Of a stretch of DNA of 19,487 bases, positions 1 to 6,372 are shown in pieces (the stretch's first letter is position 1; every line of letters begins with the position of its first letter). Made by a program: the position numbers and the translations under genes. Source of the stretch: an uncultured Rhodospirillales bacterium (GTDB taxonomy: Bacteria > Pseudomonadota > Alphaproteobacteria > CACIAM-22H2); the NCBI GenBank assembly GCA_937926175.1, contig CALANV010000029.1, positions 1-19,487 of the forward strand. The letters run 5' to 3'. The notes below the pieces were generated by a model. That model was not told the origin of the DNA. It worked only from the letters and a program-made list of their open reading frames with translations, and did no database searches.

Positions 1-84
1 GATGGGATTCGAACCCACGGTACGGGCTTTCACCCGTACAGCGGTTTAGCAAACCGCCGCCTTCAGCCACTCGGCCACCCCTCC
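1..84 (-). tRNA. tRNA-Ser (anticodon GCU), 3' end cut by the window edge
   Basis: Read on the minus strand, the sequence folds as a class II tRNA. It has a GGAGGGG 5' acceptor strand (84 down to 78), U8-G9, a D arm, and an anticodon arm with loop bases giving anticodon GCU (complement of 48-50). A long variable arm (GUACGGG/CCCGUAC) is typical of serine tRNAs, and the T arm carries TTCGAAT. GCU reads serine codons AGC/AGU. Only the first base of the 3' acceptor strand lies inside the window; the other acceptor bases, the discriminator and any encoded CCA lie beyond base 1. The identity is firm because the variable arm and anticodon agree. Confidence 0.96.
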
Positions 85-123
85 GCCGGGAGTGGTGTTC
101 GTCACGGCGTATGCAGGACGGGT

Positions 124-151
124 TCTATAGGTGGGGTGGTGCCCGTGTCAA
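124..151 (-). promoter_or_regulatory. sigma70-type promoter for the tRNA-Ser gene
   Basis: On the minus strand a perfect TTGACA -35 (complement of 146-151) is followed after 16 bases by TATAGA (complement of 124-129). This predicts a start near 117 and a precursor leader of about 33 bases before the mature tRNA 5' end at 84. The near-consensus boxes and their placement upstream of a stable RNA gene make this the best promoter in the window. Confidence 0.75.
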
Positions 152-306
152 TCAACCTGAACTGACAAGCCTGTGTAAAACCTCGCGGCACGTCCCTGAA
201 TCGGCTGTCGAATCAGGCGCGCCGCCGCTTCTGCCGGCGGCCGGCCGGCGCCGTCGGGCAGCCTGTCGTTCGGTGACATGTGCCGGCGGCCACGCGTCAT
301 TCAACC

Positions 307-375
307 AAAAGCGGTGCCGATCTCACCGGCCCCACCCGCCAGGAGCACCCAGGGCCACGGCGGGGTGCCGCTTTT
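307..375. repeat. long stem-loop (possible structured RNA or bidirectional terminator)
   Basis: AAAAGCGGTGCC at 307-318 can pair with GGTGCCGCTTTT at 364-375, giving a 12-bp stem with two G-U pairs. Inside it GGCCC (328-332) pairs with GGGCC (352-356). The A-run before and T-run after the stem would suit a terminator read from either side. However, the 45-base interior is unusually long for one, so a structured leader or small RNA is also possible. Confidence 0.35.
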
Positions 376-445
376 GCACCCGCGAAGGCAACACCCCGGG
401 CATTTTCAGCTAAGTGCAGGCGTTCGCGTCGTTTTTTACGCGACG

Positions 446-458
446 TTAACCATTAACC
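446..458. promoter_or_regulatory. TTAACCATTAACC motif, candidate CtrA-type site
   Basis: TTAACCAT (446-453) overlaps a second TTAACC (453-458). TTAACCAT is a recognised half-site form for the alphaproteobacterial cell-cycle regulator CtrA. The spacing between the two TTAA cores is 3 rather than the classical 7, so only half-site binding is suggested. It sits 73 bases upstream of the next start codon in an otherwise GC-rich stretch. I did not identify a convincing -10 box beside it. Confidence 0.35.
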
Positions 459-530
459 TTACAAGCTTTCCGGCCGTGAGGTCCACCTGAAGCAAGGACC
501 CGAAGAGAACGCCGAACAGGAGTCCGTACC

Positions 531-755
531 ATGGTGCTTTCACGTCGTTCGATCGACACGTTGCTCGATCTGGTTGAGAACAAACTGTCCTGCATGGAGG
601 TCTTCGACCGCGAGGATGCGCGCGAGCTCGCCATTCTCGAGCACGCGCGCCGTGAACTCGCGGCGCTTGCCAACCAGCAAAGCCGCGGCCGCACGGCCGA
701 CGTAGTTCCCTTCGCCCGCGGCTCGCGCCGCGCCCCCGAACCGGTCGCGACCTGA
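531..755 (+). CDS. small conserved-looking protein of unknown function (74 aa)
   Basis: The 74-residue product starts at ATG 531 behind a good AGGAG (518-522, 8-base spacing), which supports the start and the reality of the gene. The first ~48 residues are charged and probably helical (the stretch TLLDLVENKLSCMEVFDRED is typical), with many Glu/Asp/Arg and a single Cys at about residue 20. The last ~25 residues are Arg/Pro/Ala-rich and look disordered. There is no signal peptide or membrane segment. It resembles small hypothetical proteins I associate with alphaproteobacteria, but I know of no assigned function. The gene stands alone: tRNA-Ser is divergent and the GST gene converges on it. 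The upstream TTAACCATTAACC motif could regulate it. Confidence 0.7.
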   Translation: MVLSRRSIDTLLDLVENKLSCMEVFDREDARELAILEHARRELAALANQQSRGRTADVVPFARGSRRAPEPVAT

Positions 756-783
756 CCTTCAAGTCATCACAAGTCGCGACCGG

Positions 784-805
784 GCCGGCGCCGACGCACG
801 CCGGC
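784..805. terminator. GC-rich hairpin between convergent genes
   Basis: GCCGGCG (784-790) and CGCCGGC (799-805) form a perfect 7-bp stem with an 8-base loop. It sits between the ends of the small gene (755) and the GST gene (850). There is no T-run on either side, so intrinsic termination is uncertain. Only position and pairing support it. Confidence 0.3.
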
Positions 806-849
806 ACCGATGAACGGGCATGCGACGCCCGCCCCCCCCGGGCTGCGCG

Positions 850-1479
850 TCAGCTCGGCACGGCCATGCCGCGCTGGACCGCCGGCCGCGCGCCGATCGT
901 GTCGTACCAGCGCTTCACGTTGGGGAATTCCTCAAGCGCGACGCGGTGCCATTCGTGGCGCGCCACCCACGGATATGTGGCGATGTCGGCGATCGAATAG
1001 TCGTCGCCGGCGAGGAACGGCACCTCGGCCAGACGCCGGTCCATTACGCCGTAGAGCCGCTTCGTCTCCTTGCCGTAGCGCTCGATCGCGTAGGGCAGCT
1101 GCTCCGGCGCATAGCGCATGAAGTGATGGGCTTGGCCGAACATCGGGCCGACCCCGCCCATCTGGAACATCAGCCACTGAATCTCGATATAGCGCTGGCG
1201 CGGGTCCGCCGAAATGAACCGGCCCGTCTTCTCGGCGAGATAGATGAGGATCGCGCCGGACTCGAACAGGGTGAGCGGCTTGCCGCCGGGCCCTTCCGGA
1301 TCGACGATCGCCGGAATCTTGCTGTTGGGATTGATCGCGACGAACTCGGGCTTGAACTGGTCGCCCTTGCCGATATCGATCTTGTGCACGTTGTACGGAA
1401 GGCCGAGCTCCTCGAGCATGACCGACACCTTGCGCCCGTTCGGCGTTCCCCACGTATAAAGATCGATCGGCTTCTGCAT
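850..1479 (-). CDS. Nu-class-like glutathione S-transferase (YfcG/YghU type)
   Basis: This 209-residue cytosolic protein has an N-terminal thioredoxin-like domain (about residues 4-85) and an all-helical C-terminal domain (about 92-205), the usual GST length. The TPNGRKVS motif puts Thr12 and Asn14 where E. coli YfcG has its glutathione-contacting Thr9 and Asn11. NPNSKIPAIVD carries the cis-Pro, and FESGAILIYLAE carries the Glu-Ser pair that binds the gamma-glutamyl group. Nu-class enzymes act as disulfide-bond reductases using GSH/GSSG and often have peroxidase activity; that role is inferred here. The start ATG (1479) follows AAGGGAAGGGAA, a strong ribosome binding site. It lies downstream of gatB on the same strand, 94 bases away with a hairpin between, so it is probably transcribed separately. 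Confidence 0.9.
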   Translation of the reverse strand: MQKPIDLYTWGTPNGRKVSVMLEELGLPYNVHKIDIGKGDQFKPEFVAINPNSKIPAIVDPEGPGGKPLTLFESGAILIYLAEKTGRFISADPRQRYIEIQWLMFQMGGVGPMFGQAHHFMRYAPEQLPYAIERYGKETKRLYGVMDRRLAEVPFLAGDDYSIADIATYPWVARHEWHRVALEEFPNVKRWYDTIGARPAVQRGMAVPS

Positions 1480-1508
1480 TTCCCTTCCCTTCTGCTCGAG
1501 ACAACGGA

Positions 1509-1528
1509 GGCGGGCCGCCGGACCCGCC
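1509..1528 (-). terminator. hairpin between gatB and the GST gene
   Basis: GGCGGG (1509-1514) pairs with CCCGCC (1523-1528) across an 8-base loop, in the 94-base gap after the gatB stop on the minus strand. It is a plausible end for the gatCAB transcript but lacks a T-run, so Rho-independent function is doubtful. Confidence 0.25.
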
Positions 1529-1573
1529 CCGTCACGCGTTGAATCCCTTGCGGTGCCGCGTCAGGCTGCGGGC

Positions 1574-3031
1574 CTAGCCGGCCAGCTTTTTCCGGAGGAG
1601 TTCGTTGACCATGCTCGGGTTGGCCTTGCCGCCCGTCGCCTTCATGACCTGGCCGACGAACCAGCCGAAGAGCTGCTGCTTGCCGCCCCGGTACTCCGCG
1701 ACCTTCGCCGCGTTGTCAGCCATCACCTTGTCGATCGCGGCCTCGATCGCGCCAGTGTCGGTCACCTGCTTCAGGCCCCTCTCCTCGACGATGGTGGCCG
1801 CGTCCTTGCCCGTCTCGATCATCAGGGCGAACACGTCCTTGGCGATGCGGCCCGAGATCGTGTTGTTCTCGATCAGGTCGAGCAGGCCGGCGAGCTGCTT
1901 CGCCGAGACCGGCGACTTCGTGATGTCGAGGCCGAGGCGGTTGAGCGCGCCGAACAGCTCGACGATCACCCAGTTGGCCGCGAGCTTCGGATCCTTGCGC
2001 CCCTTCGCGACCTCCTCGAAGAAATCCGCCGATTCCCGTTCCGCGACGAGGACGCCCGCGTCATAGGGCGAAAGCTTGTAGTCGCGCACGAACCGCTCCT
2101 TCTTCGCGTCGGGCAGCTCGGGCATCTGCGCGCGGATTTCCTCGATCCATTTCGGGTCGAGCACGAGTGGCAGCAGGTCCGGGTCCGGGAAGTAGCGGTA
2201 GTCGTGCGCGTGCTCCTTGGAGCGCATCGAGCGGGTGATGCCGCGGCTCGCGTCGAACAGGCGCGTCTCCTGCTCGACGGTGCCGCCGCTCTCGATCACC
2301 TCCACCTGACGGCGCGCCTCGTACTCGATCGCCTGCATGACGTAGCGGATCGAGTTCACGTTCTTGATCTCGCAGCGCGTCCCGTAGGGCTCGCCGGGCC
2401 GGCGCACCGACACGTTGGCGTCGCAGCGCAGCGAGCCCTCCTCCATGTTGCCGTCGCAGGTACCGAGATAGCGCAGGATGGAGCGCAGCTTCTTGAGATA
2501 GGCCCCCGCCTCCTCCGGCGAGCGGATGTCCGGCTCGGACACGATCTCCATCAGCGCGATGCCCGACCGGTTGAGGTCGACGTAGGTCTTGCTCGGGTGC
2601 TGGTCGTGCAGCGACTTGCCCGCGTCCTGCTCCAGATGTAGGCGCGTGATGCCGATCTCCTTCGTCTTGCCGTCGGGCAGATCGATGGTGATGCGCCCGT
2701 TGGAGACGATGGGCCGCGTGTACTGCGAGATCTGATAGCCGGCCGGCAGATCGGCATAGAAGTAGTTCTTGCGGTCGAAGACCGAGACCTGGTTGATCGT
2801 CGCGTTGAGGCCGAGGCCGGTCTTGACCGCCTGTTCGACGCAGAAGCGGTTGATGACCGGCAGCATGCCGGGGAAGGCCGCGTCGACGAAGCTCACCTGC
2901 GTGTTGGGCGGCGCGCCGAACGCGGTCGCGGCGCCCGAGAACAGCTTGGCGTTGGAGATCACCTGGGCGTGGACCTCGAGCCCGACGACGATCTCCCAGT
3001 TTCCGGTCTTCCCTTCGATCAGCATGGTCAT
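1574..3031 (-). CDS. gatB: Asp-tRNA(Asn)/Glu-tRNA(Gln) amidotransferase subunit B
   Basis: This 485-residue subunit binds the misacylated Glu-tRNA(Gln) or Asp-tRNA(Asn) and phosphorylates the side-chain carboxylate, so that ammonia delivered from GatA can amidate it. The N-terminal GLEVHAQ motif is at residues 17-23. Other family landmarks are NYFYADLPAGYQISQYT, LHLEQDAGKS, DLNRSGIALMEIVSEPD, GSLRCDANVSVR and EIKNVNS. The C-terminal helical GatB/YqeY tRNA-binding tail ends in NELLRKKLAG. Start: the ATG at 3031-3029 overlaps the gatA stop as ATGA. The frame stays open upstream inside gatA, but that extension is antisense-like composition and is not coding. An ATG two codons in (3025) is a possible alternative. 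Confidence 0.97.
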   Translation of the reverse strand: MTMLIEGKTGNWEIVVGLEVHAQVISNAKLFSGAATAFGAPPNTQVSFVDAAFPGMLPVINRFCVEQAVKTGLGLNATINQVSVFDRKNYFYADLPAGYQISQYTRPIVSNGRITIDLPDGKTKEIGITRLHLEQDAGKSLHDQHPSKTYVDLNRSGIALMEIVSEPDIRSPEEAGAYLKKLRSILRYLGTCDGNMEEGSLRCDANVSVRRPGEPYGTRCEIKNVNSIRYVMQAIEYEARRQVEVIESGGTVEQETRLFDASRGITRSMRSKEHAHDYRYFPDPDLLPLVLDPKWIEEIRAQMPELPDAKKERFVRDYKLSPYDAGVLVAERESADFFEEVAKGRKDPKLAANWVIVELFGALNRLGLDITKSPVSAKQLAGLLDLIENNTISGRIAKDVFALMIETGKDAATIVEERGLKQVTDTGAIEAAIDKVMADNAAKVAEYRGGKQQLFGWFVGQVMKATGGKANPSMVNELLRKKLAG

Positions 3032-4509
3032 GCTCCCGTCCCAACCGCCGGCGGCTTCGCCGTGAAGTTCGCCGCGCTCTCCAGCACGCCGGCGACGCGG
3101 AACAGCGTCTCCTCGTCGAAGGCGCGGCCGATGAGCTGCAGCCCGAGCGGCAGGCCGTCGGCGGACAGGCCTGCGGGCACCGAGATTCCCGGCAGGCCGG
3201 CGAGATTCACCGTCACGGTGAACACGTCGTTGAGATACATGGCGATCGGATCGTCCGCCTTTTCCCCGATCGGGAACGCCGCCGACGGCGCGGTCGGCGT
3301 CAGGATCACGTCGCACTTCCTGAACGCCTCGGTGAAGTCGCGCGCGATCAGCGTGCGCACGCGCTGCGCCTTCAGATAATAGGCGTCGTAATACCCGGCC
3401 GACAGCACGTAGGTGCCGATCAGGATGCGGCGCCGCACCTCGGCCCCGAAGCCCTGACCGCGCGTGTTCTCGTACATCTCGTCCAGGCTGTTGCCGGGCA
3501 CGCGCAGGCCGAACCGCACGCCGTCGTAGCGCGCGAGGTTCGACGACGCCTCGGCCGGCGCGATGATGTAGTAGGTCGGCAGCGCGTACTTGGTATGCGG
3601 CAGGCTGATCTCGACCGGCTCCGCCCCGGCCGCGCGCAGCCATTCCACGCCCTGCTGCCACAGCTTCTCGATCTCCGACGACATGCCGTCGACGCGGTAT
3701 TCCTTGGGAATGCCGAACTTCAGGCCGCGGATGTCGCCGGTCAGCGCCGCCTCGTAGTCGGGCACCGGCCGCGGGACCGAGGTCGAATCCTTGGGATCGT
3801 GCCCCGCCATCACGCGCAGCATGATCGCCGCATCGCGCACGGTGCGCGTGATCGGCCCGGCCTGGTCGAGCGACGAGGCGAAGGCCACGATCCCCCAGCG
3901 CGAGCAGCGGCCGTAGGTGGGCTTGATGCCGACCACACCGCAGAACGAGGCCGGCTGACGGATCGAGCCGCCCGTGTCGGTGGCGGTCGCCCCCATCGCG
4001 ATCCGCGCTGCGACGGCGGCGGCCGAGCCGCCCGACGAGCCGCCAGGCACCAGCGGACGGTTGTCGCCCGGACGCCGCCACGGGTTCTTCGCGGGCCCGT
4101 AGTAGCTCGTCGTGTTCGACGAGCCCATGGCGAACTCGTCCATGTTGAGCTTGCCGAGCATAACCGCGCCCGCCTTCCACAGATTGGCGGTCACGGTCGA
4201 TTCGTAGGGCGGCACGAATCCGTCGAGGATGTGGCTTGCCGCCGTGGTCAGCACGCCCTCGGTGCAGAAGAGGTCCTTGATGCCGATGGGCACGCCCTCG
4301 AGCAGACCGCCCTCGCCCCGGGCGAGCCGCTCGTCGCTGACCTTCGCCATCGCCAGCGCCTTTTCCGGCGTCTCGGTGATGAAGGCGTTGAGGTCGCGGG
4401 CGGCCTCGACCGCCTTCACATGCGCCTCGGTCAGTTCGCGCGCGGAAAACGCCTTCTTGCGGAGGCCGTCGCGCGCCTCGGCAATCGTGAGATCGGTGAG
4501 ATTCGTCAT
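3028..4509 (-). CDS. gatA: Asp-tRNA(Asn)/Glu-tRNA(Gln) amidotransferase subunit A (glutaminase)
   Basis: This 493-residue amidase-signature enzyme hydrolyses glutamine and channels ammonia to GatB. The catalytic Ser-cisSer-Lys triad is visible: Lys78 in GIKDLFC, Ser158 in PGGSSGGS and Ser182 in TDTGGSIRQP (24 residues later, as expected). The active-site surround FCGVVGIKPTYGR follows. The length is normal for GatA. The start ATG (4509) overlaps the gatC stop by one base (TAATG), and its own stop overlaps gatB (ATGA), so all three subunits are translationally coupled. Presence of the complex implies that at least one of Gln-tRNA or Asn-tRNA is made by transamidation. No aminoacyl-tRNA synthetase gene is in the window to show which. 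Confidence 0.97.
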   Translation of the reverse strand: MTNLTDLTIAEARDGLRKKAFSARELTEAHVKAVEAARDLNAFITETPEKALAMAKVSDERLARGEGGLLEGVPIGIKDLFCTEGVLTTAASHILDGFVPPYESTVTANLWKAGAVMLGKLNMDEFAMGSSNTTSYYGPAKNPWRRPGDNRPLVPGGSSGGSAAAVAARIAMGATATDTGGSIRQPASFCGVVGIKPTYGRCSRWGIVAFASSLDQAGPITRTVRDAAIMLRVMAGHDPKDSTSVPRPVPDYEAALTGDIRGLKFGIPKEYRVDGMSSEIEKLWQQGVEWLRAAGAEPVEISLPHTKYALPTYYIIAPAEASSNLARYDGVRFGLRVPGNSLDEMYENTRGQGFGAEVRRRILIGTYVLSAGYYDAYYLKAQRVRTLIARDFTEAFRKCDVILTPTAPSAAFPIGEKADDPIAMYLNDVFTVTVNLAGLPGISVPAGLSADGLPLGLQLIGRAFDEETLFRVAGVLESAANFTAKPPAVGTGA

Positions 4510-4808
4510 TATTCGACCACCTTGGGCACGGTGAAGAAACCGCCCTCGGGCTCCATCACGGGGTCGGTCGCGTTGGCCAGGATCTTGTCGGCATAGCCGC
4601 CGTCGGTGACGACGTCCTCGCGCATCGGCAGCACGACTTCGACCGCCGACGTCATCGGTTCCACGTGGGCGGTATCCAGTTCGTTCAACTGCTCGACCCA
4701 GTTCAGGATGGATTGCAGTTCGCCGGTCATCCGGTCGAGGTCGCCGTCGGCGAGCTTGATCCGGGCAAGCGTCGCGATCCGCGCCACGGTGGCTTTGTCG
4801 AGCGACAT
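4509..4808 (-). CDS. gatC: Asp-tRNA(Asn)/Glu-tRNA(Gln) amidotransferase subunit C
   Basis: This 99-residue protein matches GatC in length and pattern: an N-terminal two-helix segment (ATVARIATLARIKL, then LQSILNWVEQLNELDT) followed by an extended C-terminal belt (VEPMTSA, LPMREDVV, FFTVPKVVE). GatC wraps around the GatA-GatB interface and stabilises the complex. It is the first gene of the operon in transcription order. ATG at 4808 follows an AAGAGAG-type ribosome binding site. It is divergent from ruvX with only 53 bases between start codons, so both promoters must share that short stretch. I could not settle on definite -35/-10 boxes there. Confidence 0.95.
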   Translation of the reverse strand: MSLDKATVARIATLARIKLADGDLDRMTGELQSILNWVEQLNELDTAHVEPMTSAVEVVLPMREDVVTDGGYADKILANATDPVMEPEGGFFTVPKVVE

Positions 4809-4861
4809 TCAGTATCTCTCTTGGAAATATCGGAAAACGGGCCGGACCCTATCACCCCAAA

Positions 4862-5344
4862 ATGCCGATCCGCAACCCCACCGACCTCGCGGCAGCCCTG
4901 CCGAGGGGTGCCCGCCTTCTGGGCCTCGACGTCGGCACCAAGACGGTCGGCCTGGCGCTTTCCGATACCACGCTGACGATCGCCACACCGCTCGAGACCC
5001 TCCGCCGCGGCAAGTTCGCGGCCGACGCCGAGGCGCTGCGCCGGATCGTCGCCGAACACAATGTCGGCGGATTCGTGGTGGGTCTCCCCGTCAACATGGA
5101 CGGCACCGAGGGACCGCGGTCGCAGTCGGTCCGCGCCTTCGCGAAGAACCTGCTCGGCAAGATCGACCTGCCGCTCGCGTTCTGGGACGAACGGCTGTCC
5201 ACGGCGGCAGTGACGCGAACAATGATCGAGGCCGACCTCTCCCGCGCGCGCCGGTCCGAACTGGTCGACAAAGCGGCGGCGGCGTACATCCTGCAGGGCC
5301 TGCTCGACCACCTGCGGGCGACGGGCGCGCGACGATCACCCTGA
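4862..5344 (+). CDS. ruvX: RuvX/YqgF family nuclease (pre-16S rRNA processing)
   Basis: This 160-residue RNase H-fold protein carries the expected acidic residues: Asp23 in GLDVGTKTVGLALSD, Glu110 in WDERLSTAA and Asp136 in VDKAAAAYILQ. The family motif VGLPVNMDGTEGP (about 73-85) is intact. YqgF is linked to 5'-end maturation of 16S rRNA; the older label is Holliday junction resolvase-like. Length is typical, with a ~15-residue N-terminal extension. ATG 4862 is the only good start, but the bases before it (CACCCCAAA) show no Shine-Dalgarno sequence, so translation may be leaderless or from a very short leader. The gene is divergent from gatCAB, an arrangement I recognise from other alphaproteobacteria. 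Confidence 0.94.
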   Translation: MPIRNPTDLAAALPRGARLLGLDVGTKTVGLALSDTTLTIATPLETLRRGKFAADAEALRRIVAEHNVGGFVVGLPVNMDGTEGPRSQSVRAFAKNLLGKIDLPLAFWDERLSTAAVTRTMIEADLSRARRSELVDKAAAAYILQGLLDHLRATGARRSP

Positions 5345-5380
5345 GGTGCCCCCGACGCGCCCCAACCGGACCGATCGAAG

Positions 5381-6295
5381 ATGGACGTCACGATCGCCGC
5401 ACTCTCCCCGGTCTTCAGCCTGATCGCGCTGGGTTTCGCGCTGCGGCGCTTCGCTTTCCCTTCGGCGGCGTTCTGGGACCCGATCGAGAAGCTGACCTAC
5501 TACGTCCTGTTCCCGGCGCTGCTCGTCGTGAGCATGGCCAAGGCCCGCGTCGCCGGCCCCGTCGTCCTCCCGACGGTCGGAACGCTCGCCGCGGTGATGC
5601 TGGCGGCGACGGTCGGCCTCGCGCTGATCCGCCCGGTCCTGCGGCTCGACGGACCGGCCTTCAGCTCCGTCCTCCAGGGCTCGATCCGGTTCAACACCTA
5701 TGTCGGCCTTGCCGCCGCGAGCGCGCTGTACGGCCCCGAGGGCGTGGCGCTGCTCGCGATCGTGCTGGCGCTGATGGTGCCGCTCTCGAACGTGCTGTCG
5801 GTCCTGGCGCTCACCCGCTATGCCGGATCGGGATCTCCGGGCTGGGCCGGCACGATGCGCGAACTCGCCACGAACCCGCTCATCGTCGCCTCGATCATCG
5901 GCCTTGCCCTGAGCCTGACGGCGACACCGCTGCCGCCGGTCGTCGCCCTCGTGCTCGACTCGCTCGGCCGCGCCTCGCTCGCGATCGGCCTCGTCGCGGT
6001 CGGCGCCGGCCTCGACATCGGCGCGACGGCCGCGAAACGGACGGGCCTTATCGTCTCCATCGTCGTCAAGCTGATCCTGTCGCCCGTCCTCGCCTGGTTC
6101 GGCGCACGCCTCCTCGGCCTGGACCCGCTCGGCACCTCTATCGCCGTGATGTTCGCGGCGCTGCCGCCGGCGCCGTCGGCCTATGTCCTGGCGCGCCGCC
6201 TCGGCGGCGACCACGGACTGATGGCGGGCATCATCACGGTACACACCATCGTCGCGGCCGTAAGCCTGCCGCTGATCCTGTCGCTGCTGACGTGA
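5381..6295 (+). CDS. AEC (auxin efflux carrier) family permease
   Basis: This 304-residue integral inner-membrane protein has about ten hydrophobic segments arranged as two five-helix halves, the AEC/BASS-like layout. Family signs include the N-terminal segment ending FALRRF, ALLVVSMAKA in helix 2, the conserved polar stretch GSIRFNTYVGLA (about 105-116), and the second-half motif ALPPAPSAYVLARRLGGD (about 263-280). Family members export or import organic anions such as malonate or malate; no substrate can be read from sequence. The gene lies 36 bases after ruvX and 77 bases before a CoA-thioester operon on the same strand. A role in moving that operon's carboxylate or sulfinate substrate is possible but is only inference. 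The ribosome binding site is weak. Confidence 0.88.
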   Translation: MDVTIAALSPVFSLIALGFALRRFAFPSAAFWDPIEKLTYYVLFPALLVVSMAKARVAGPVVLPTVGTLAAVMLAATVGLALIRPVLRLDGPAFSSVLQGSIRFNTYVGLAAASALYGPEGVALLAIVLALMVPLSNVLSVLALTRYAGSGSPGWAGTMRELATNPLIVASIIGLALSLTATPLPPVVALVLDSLGRASLAIGLVAVGAGLDIGATAAKRTGLIVSIVVKLILSPVLAWFGARLLGLDPLGTSIAVMFAALPPAPSAYVLARRLGGDHGLMAGIITVHTIVAAVSLPLILSLLT

Positions 6296-6309
6296 GCCGC
6301 GCACGTCGC

Positions 6310-6352
6310 GCCGGCTTGACCGCCGGCCGTTCGCGCCCGGATTATGCCGGGC
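6310..6352 (+). promoter_or_regulatory. candidate promoter with two flanking palindromes, for the desulfinase operon
   Basis: TTGACC (6316-6321) and GATTAT (6340-6345), 18 bases apart, make a reasonable sigma70 promoter with a predicted start near 6352, just before the ribosome binding site at 6361-6367. The -35 lies exactly between two GCCGGC hexamers (6310-6315 and 6322-6327). The -10 lies almost entirely in the loop of GCCCGG (6335-6340) and CCGGGC (6347-6352). These inverted repeats could be operators or a transcript hairpin. No regulator gene is nearby. Confidence 0.45.
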
Positions 6353-6372
6353 AAAGCCCCGGAGGAACGCAG

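Larger units (their letters stand above)
85..530. other. 446-base intergenic region, no convincing gene
   Basis: This lies between the tRNA-Ser gene and the small gene at 531. Short open frames here (for example 111-413 and 278-490) have no plausible ribosome binding site, have Cys/Arg/Pro-rich compositions typical of chance frames in GC-rich DNA, and resemble no family I know. The region does hold the tRNA promoter (124-151), a long imperfect inverted repeat (307-375), a T6 run at 432-437 and a TTAA-rich motif (446-458). These are described separately. Confidence 0.6.

Noticed and set aside
820..2641. Two long plus-strand frames (820-1542 and 1553-2641) opposite the GST gene and gatB
   Set aside because: Both are antisense shadows of well-identified genes with characteristic repetitive Arg/Val/Leu/Asp composition and no family resemblance.
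1574..4180. An 868-residue minus-strand open frame beginning upstream of gatB
   Set aside because: Only the part from 3031 down is GatB. The upstream portion is a second frame across gatA with Arg/Gly/Ala-rich chance composition, and the ATGA overlap gives the natural start.
4809..4861. Possible -35/-10 pairs in the ruvX-gatC divergent gap (TTGGAA with CCCTAT)
   Set aside because: The spacing would be 20 bases and the -10 match is poor, so I did not annotate a promoter despite one being required there.
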